This document shows, in pieces, positions 21,269 to 26,353 of a stretch of DNA of 26,353 bases; within the stretch, counting starts at the first letter, position 1, and each line of letters begins with the position of its first letter. The position numbers and the translations under genes are program-made. Source of the stretch: Chara braunii (taxonomy: Eukaryota; Streptophyta; Charophyceae; Charales; Characeae); NCBI GenBank assembly GCA_003427395.1, contig BFEA01000416.1:137541-163893 (forward strand), in the 5' to 3' direction. A model generated the notes under the pieces. That model was not told the origin of the DNA. It saw only the letters and a list, made by a program, of their open reading frames with translations, and searched no databases.

Positions 21269-21917
21269 CTAGGTAAATCAGTAATTGTATTTTTTAAATA
21301 TTATCATATTATGCTTTTATAGTTATCAGGATGATGGTGGTGATGATCATGTTAGTGTTGTTTTTGTTTTTGGATATTGAACCTTTTTCCTCTCTTCGCT
21401 GGTTGTAGCTGTGGTCTGCATTCATTTGGAATCCGTAAATGATGGAGTACATCGTTTCTTTTTTCTTTTCTCTCTAGAATGGGAACCGGGCCCAGCGTCC
21501 CTCACAACAGTTACTGCAGCGTTCAAGCTGAGCAGAGCTCATCGGCGGAGCTTATTCCTGGCCGCAGTTAGACAGGAACCAAAATCAACAAAAAAAAACT
21601 GTCAAAAACCAAAAAGACTTGAAGGTTGAAAGCAAAAACTACCAAAACAGCTTCTGTCTGGGGCGAGGTCCCACTAGCAATGAAGATTGGATTGCATCTC
21701 TGAATCTGGACGTGTTTGTGCAAAGGTACAGAGTATCGAGATTGAGCTGCTTTTCTGCATCTCTGCGTAAAACACGTCCACATTCAGGAGCTTTATCCAA
21801 CCCTCTTTGCTAGTGGGACCTCGAGTCTAGTGAAAACAATGATATCTTGCTAGGAGTACCCTCTCTCTAAGAAATGGTCCCTAGATTAGTATATTACTGA
21901 TCTGTGTTTCAGGGCTT
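21269..21917. other. Intergenic flank of E2
   Basis: After the CTAG duplication comes AT-rich sequence, a T/C-rich tract (about 21449-21477), then GGGAACCGGGCCCAGCGTCCC (first 20 bases at 21481-21500), related to the 36-bp repeat at 289-417. Short open frames on both strands show no domain. I recognise no gene. Confidence 0.5.
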
Positions 21918-22000
21918 CAGGCCCCGCTGCACGCGTCCGGCCTCGAACCGGCGTCATCAGCCATAGGAACCAAGTCCCTTAACCACTACAGCCCCGATGA
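21918..22000 (-). repeat. tRNA-derived SINE-like head
   Basis: The minus strand has an A-box-like GGGGCTGTAGTGGTTAAGGG (21995-21976) and a B-box CGGTTCGAGGCCG (21950-21938). The T arm can form a CCGG/CCGG stem around TTCGAGG. The acceptor ends do not pair, so it is not a functional tRNA gene. It is best read as the Pol III promoter head of a SINE. I could not define its 3' end or flanking duplication. Confidence 0.5.
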
Positions 22001-22959
22001 GGTGTTCAAAAGTGGAATTGTACCGGTCATGACATCCACACCACCCCTGCAGGGCTGTAGTATCCAAAGGGAAAAAAAAAAGAAAAAAGAAAGGCAGTCC
22101 AACTGCACTACTATATGTACACTGGACGGCTAGCTACTCTCTAAATTCAGATCAGCAAATTTACTAATTTAGGTAACCAGCGGCACTACCATATGTACAG
22201 CTACCCCCTAAAACAAACAACAGACCTCTACAGCATCTATTTTTTTTTTTTTTCAGAACCTCTACAGCCTTTCCATGGTGGTTGCACAACACACACACAG
22301 GTTCTTCTCAATCAAGAAAGATTCCCGGTGCCGGGGCGGACCCTCCCTCGGCCCTTGAGTGTCCCGCTCGGCCCGTGCGGTGCCGGCCCGGTTTGTGCTG
22401 GGCCCCACGCTGGGCCCTTTGCAAGCGTTAGAGGTATAGAGAAGAAGGCAGCATAATAGTCTACAGTACAAAACAGAAAAAGCAAATCTTATGACTGAAA
22501 AAGTTAGGCAGCGCAGGAGGGCGGCCCCAACGCTGCATTTCGACGACTGCCACGTCGTCCTCTTCAGGGGGTATTCCACCATCAAACCTCTCAGGTATGC
22601 AAACAATCCCGAGCCCACTTCTACTTCGTGCTCGCACTCGAGTCGTCCGGACGCCCGAGGTGACGTGAAGCGTCAGCCTGAAAGAGGTTTTCGAGTTTCG
22701 GATGTCATCATACTCAATCGTCCAAATGGTACCCGTAAGCAGTACCAGGGACCGAAAACCTGTACTGGAACTTAAAAAAATTGGACCAGGTAGGGAACGA
22801 AGTCCTCCACCGGGTCCTACTACGCTGCGAGAAAAAAAAAATCCCACAAATCCTCCACGGGTTCAAACAATACACGGCAAACAGACTGAAAAAAACGGTA
22901 ACAGCTAAGTGACTGGTTCAAATCCTGTCAGCTGCAAACAGACCAAGCTCTAAAAATAT
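22001..22959. other. Intergenic, mixed low-complexity DNA
   Basis: This region contains an A-rich tract (22070-22092), an imperfect duplication of GCACTAC-ATATGTACA-CT (about 22107 and 22183), a T tract (about 22238-22252), a GC-rich patch with GCCGGCCCGGTTT (about 22380-22400) and a weak B-box-like GGTTCAAATCC (about 22917). No coding region is supported. Confidence 0.45.
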
Positions 22960-24231
22960 GGGCTACAATATTCTTTTTCTTCATTTTTATTTTTTATTTT
23001 TAAGTCCATGGTGTTGTAGAGGCCAGTCACTGTGTGCACAGTGATCACCTGGAGCAGTAGGCCGTGGGTGTCCTGGAATATGAGACCACCTCCCATCCCA
23101 TCCTCACGTCAATACTCCTAGCGCACCCCCTATCCCACTATCCTACCGCAGTGTGACCAGCGCTCAGGACCAGTACCCTACCAATGGGCTGGTAACTTGG
23201 ACCGAACAGCAGTGATAGGCACCAGGGCTGATAGGTTGCCCAGCCCTGGTGGAAGCGGAATCGGACGAGCCTTGTCGAACGGGAACTTCGGACGCCAGGC
23301 CCAGACAATCTACTACAGGCCCCAAGAGACTCTGGGCCCTAGGTTTCAGACAGGGTAGCACCCATTGAAGCAGTCTTACCGTCCTTCCCCTAGCTTACCC
23401 AAGGCCAGGCGGAACTCGGACTGGCCTGAGTGACTTATACCCCTACCCTTACCCCAGGGTCTAAGTCTTATATATAGCCACTAGACAGTTCTACCCGAAT
23501 CTGAGTAGGAACTCCGGTGGCCCATACCTGTCCCTACCGCAGATACTAGACCCCACCCAGTGACTAGACCCCCCCAGTCTGATAGTTGTGTAGTTCGAAA
23601 TGTATGTGTATACCCGAAGGCTGTGTATGCTTCGTGTATCTATGTATGAAGATGTACAGACAGCACTATGTGTGGAATCTTGTGTATGTAGCCAGTAGGC
23701 CATGTATAATTCGCAAGCTATGTATATGCCCGAAGGCTGTGTGTGCTCTGTGAATCAATGTATCGAGATGTATAGGCAGCAGCATGTGTGTATATCGAAG
23801 AGAGAACGGGGTAAGCTGGACAAGGAACCCCCCAAGATCCGAGCCAAGCTCGAACCCATGACCTTGAAACATGTAATCATATGACTCTACCATGTGAACG
23901 GCTAGTGGAAATGGAACGAACGGGTGATATGCCAGACTGGGGAGATCAACAGAACACCCAAGACCAACACCCCCAAGCAACCCATGTGAAACCCAGAACC
24001 AACATACAACACCATGAACAACCCTTGGGTGGTGCACAGGCAGTGTCTGTAATACTACCATGCGTCAGCCCAAGGGAGTGTGTCCAGCCGGGCGTCAATC
24101 TAACGCCCTGCCGGTGTCCATGCGCAAGGTTGCAATTGAGTTTTGAACCCGCAACCTCATGCCACAATGCACATTTCCAACCAGTGCTCTAACCACTGAG
24201 GCACATCAACTGGACTGGGCTACAATATTCT
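22960..24231 (-). mobile_element. Long tRNA-headed retroposon (SINE-like) with 15-bp target duplication
   Basis: GGGCTACAATATTCT occurs at 22960-22974 and 24217-24231 and brackets 1242 bp. On the minus strand the 5' end is tRNA-like: an A-box region GTGCCTCAGTGGTTAGAGC and B-box GGGTTCAAAACTC (24150-24138). The 3' end is A-rich (plus strand 22975-23007 is T-rich), abutting the second duplication. Head, A-rich tail and a long flanking repeat are the hallmarks of LINE-mobilised retroposons. A second tRNA-like unit sits inside: A-box-like TAGCCGTTCACATGGTAGAG (23904-23885) and B-box GGGTTCGAGCTTG (23857-23845). No protein domain is seen, so it is non-autonomous, and it is unusually long for a SINE; it may be a composite of two. 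Confidence 0.65.
23586..23800. repeat. Imperfect tandem duplication, about 114-bp unit
   Basis: Copy one (about 23586-23680) and copy two (about 23700-23797) share, in order, GTATA or TGTATA-like runs, CCCGAAGGCTGTGT, ATCTATGTAT or ATCAATGTAT, AGATGTA and CAGCA or CAGCAC blocks. It lies inside the long retroposon, in the body of its second tRNA-headed unit. Confidence 0.65.
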
Positions 24232-24411
24232 ACAGTTCTACTAGTCATTACTTTGATTCCTGCTGAAACAGGCACGGCCAAAATTCTCCAAACATTAGGA
24301 AAAGTAGCGCAAAAGTGGGTCAAAAAATAAAATACAAAACAAAATGAAAACATGGTTGGACTGCGCTCACCAAGATCTCCCGGAATCCGCAAAGAAAACT
24401 TTGAACAGAGA
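24232..24411. other. Short unannotated stretch
   Basis: This is AT-moderate sequence between the retroposon and the G-rich repeat. No gene, repeat or motif was recognised. Confidence 0.4.
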
Positions 24412-24720
24412 AGTTTCTTTTGGGGGGTTGGGGGGGGAGGTATTTCAGGGGTTGATGGTTGGGGGTTGGGGTTTGGGGGGTTTATGGTGAGGGTGTTAGT
24501 GGTGGGGTTTCAGCATGCACGGGCCTCAGCAAACATTGACAACATCGTACCTGGCTTTCTGCAAACGTTAACCTTCCACCCAAAACTCTGAAAAGGGGGC
24601 TGGGGGTGTTTGTGGCAGGGTAGGGACGGTACTTCCCACCCAAAACTTTGAAAAGGGGGGTGGTGGTTATAGTGTTAGGGGGTGCAAGTTGCCCTCGATA
24701 CTGGTAGGGTTATGGTCTTG
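24412..24720 (+). repeat. G-rich, TTGGGG-like low-complexity repeat with a short duplication
   Basis: Runs of four to eight G separated by T or TT (24420-24500) could form G-quadruplexes on the plus strand. It is followed by two copies of an ACTTCC-like start, CACCCAAAACT-TGAAAAGGGGG (about 24575-24600 and 24636-24661). The spacing is irregular and does not match the plant telomere unit TTTAGGG, so I do not call it interstitial telomere. Confidence 0.6.
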
Positions 24721-24885
24721 ACTGCTGGTCACACTGAGGTAGGATAGTAGGGATAGGGGTGCGCTGGGAGCATTACATGGGGAAGGGTAGGGAAGGTGGC
24801 CTATCCTGTCAGGACAACCACCGGCTGCCACTGCCAGTGATCACCGTGGGTCTAGTCCTTGGCCTATGCAACACCCTGGGCTTCA

Positions 24886-24985
24886 AAAAAAAGAAAGGAA
24901 AAAAAAAAAAGCACTACGGCCAACCAGGGGGGAACCGGCCCGGTTGACCGACCGGTAGGACCGGTCCGGTTCCGGTTGGGGGAGG
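24886..24985. repeat. A tract plus CCGG-rich palindromic patch
   Basis: An A/G tract (24886-24910) is followed by GGGAACCGGCCCGGT (24930-24944) and a series of ACCGG or CCGGT units to about 24980, able to fold back on itself. The 15-mer is identical to 289-303, where it also borders a homopolymer tract, pointing to a dispersed repeat. Confidence 0.6.
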
Positions 24986-25220
24986 GCCCCCGGGTCCTAC
25001 TGGGTTTGCAGCACTGGTTTGAAGTCAAAACCACACAATCAGAATTGCCGGTATTCTAGCCTACAGCCCTGTCGAAACCATGGTGCTCCACACAAGGAAA
25101 GGCAAGGATCTTTCTTTTTTTGTTACGATCCTGTTCATTTTCGAAGTGCAAATTCACCAGGAAAGACATTGCCACCCAATTGCGAAAGAAATGAAAGCAC
25201 TTGCAAGGAGATAGAGACCA

Positions 25221-25270
25221 AAGAAGAAGAGAGAAAGAAGAAGAAGAAGAAGAAGAAGAAGAAGAAGAAC
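25221..25270. repeat. AAG trinucleotide microsatellite
   Basis: This is an almost pure AAG run, about 11 perfect units from 25237, preceded by interrupted units. Open frames through it encode only Lys or Ser runs and are not genes. Confidence 0.92.
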
Positions 25271-26353
25271 ATGTACACCAGCAAGACCAATGACAAATCC
25301 CCTTTCTTTCTCCACCTTCCTCTTCCTTGTCCTCGCCAATCTTATTCTGTTCCCAAATAATAATACTAACAATGAACAAGAATCAATATTCGAAAGTTCC
25401 CTGACTCTGCCTCGAAGCTTCCTTGGTGCAGCACTACCCCAACTGGGGCCTTTCAGATGCAGCACCTAGCAAGGTGATGAAGATGGTGTCCACCATAGCC
25501 AGATAGGTACCTCGCCACTCTCCTCCTTCGCCCCCTTCTTCTTCTTCCTTCTCCTCAGGCTGGGCTGCTCGCCATAGCCAGGCTGAGCGCCCAGCTGCTC
25601 TTCGTCCTCCCAGGCAGCGCTCTGATTCCAAGCTGCCCGCTCAAGCAGTATGTCACCCAACCTTGCACACCGCAAATGAGAAGGAGCTACTCGCTCCTCG
25701 AGATATAGTGGCCTACTTGCCTCTTGGGCGGCGACTTCCAGACCGCGCGGCCTCCAAGCAACCAGTACCTCCTCCCTTTCGGAGGGAAACATCATTGCAG
25801 GCTCTGACATCGTCCGTACAGGCCCTAGACTCAGGCTACTTGGACTGGTACCTGCCTACCCCTGGCCTACCACTACTGGGCCTCTAAAAAATGACAACTT
25901 TTTGTCTTCTTCTGCTCGGTCTCGAGTACCCGACACATCTACTACTACTTCAGTGGTACCGGCCTACCTGCTACTTGAGTGATTTTCCCCGCTGCAACCC
26001 TCAAAGTCACGGCCACAGGTAAGTACCAGCCCCATGGGGCCTCCAAACGAACAAGTACCCTTGCGGGTCACACACACACTCAGGCTGACAAGCACTCAGA
26101 CAGGCACACAGACCAGCAGGCACGCACGCACACACACAGACTTAAAAAACACAGCAGAATGTGGAAATCTCAGCAAGGCATACATTCCAGTGGCCAAACC
26201 CAGAAATCAGCAGTGTTCTCAGTTTGTGTTTTGGCGGGTCATTTAATTTATTTTTTTTGGATGATATAGAACTGGGCTGTTTCTTTCCGGGCGGCCGCAC
26301 ACCCAACTTATGCCCAGGTACACGCCCGGGCAGGGTTCTGGGCAGCCCCAGGG
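25271..26353. other. Unassigned terminal region
   Basis: This is GC-rich sequence (25430-25900) whose composition (GGCCTAC, GGGCC, CTACCACTACTGGGCC) recalls the LTRs in the window but does not align with them. It is followed by a CA-rich stretch (about 26071-26140). A second unrelated LTR is possible, but no TG...CA boundary, PBS or partner is visible. The overlapping short open frames show no domain. Confidence 0.4.

Noticed and set aside
21918-22000. A genuine tRNA gene.
   Set aside because: The acceptor arms do not pair and the anticodon arm is imperfect.
24412-24510. Interstitial telomere repeat.
   Set aside because: The G and T spacing is irregular and no TTTAGGG or TTTTAGGG array is present.
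25056-25465. Ser-rich and Lys-rich open frames across the AAG repeat.
   Set aside because: They are created by the microsatellite, overlap on both strands and have no other protein-like sequence.

Overview
The window is repeat-rich eukaryotic nuclear DNA. It shows no intact cellular gene and no rRNA or tRNA gene. It is dominated by two related Ty3/gypsy-type LTR retrotransposons, both on the minus strand: E1 (3433-12300) and E2 (12405-21268), only 104 bp apart. A solo LTR of a related subfamily lies in the opposite orientation at 2448-3368. The PBS matches the 3' end of initiator tRNA-Met, as in many plant LTR elements, and integrase ends in a chromodomain-like tail (chromovirus type). This suggests a streptophyte (land plant or charophyte alga). 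The style resembles what I remember of Chara retroelements, but that is a weak guess. Single-base Ns and a 905-N gap mark a draft assembly.

Layout: 1-2447 holds low-complexity DNA, a 36-bp tandem repeat and two old degenerate duplications. 2448-3368 is the solo LTR with TTCT target duplications. 3433-12300 is E1, whose LTRs differ at several dozen positions and whose gag and pol carry many stops and frameshifts. 12301-12404 is an AT-rich spacer. 12405-21268 is E2, which is younger: its LTRs are nearly identical, gag is open except for one TGA, and pol is open except for one TAA, one linker frameshift and the gap. 21269-26353 is intergenic DNA with tRNA-derived SINE-like sequence, including a roughly 1.24-kb retroposon flanked by a 15-bp direct repeat, plus G-rich repeats, CCGG-rich patches and microsatellites.

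In each element the order along the minus strand is 5' LTR, PBS, a leader of about 1.25 kb, gag (coiled coil, capsid, CCHC knuckle), pol (protease, reverse transcriptase, RNase H, integrase, chromodomain-like tail), polypurine tract and 3' LTR. Pol lies in the -1 frame relative to gag. At the junction E2 has a heptamer G GGA AAC in the gag frame. Exactly 10 nt downstream there is a 9-bp stem-loop whose stem is kept in E1 with a compensatory A-T to G-C change. This apparent programmed -1 frameshift signal is the most interesting observation here. E1 has lost the heptamer (GGGACAC), in keeping with its decay.
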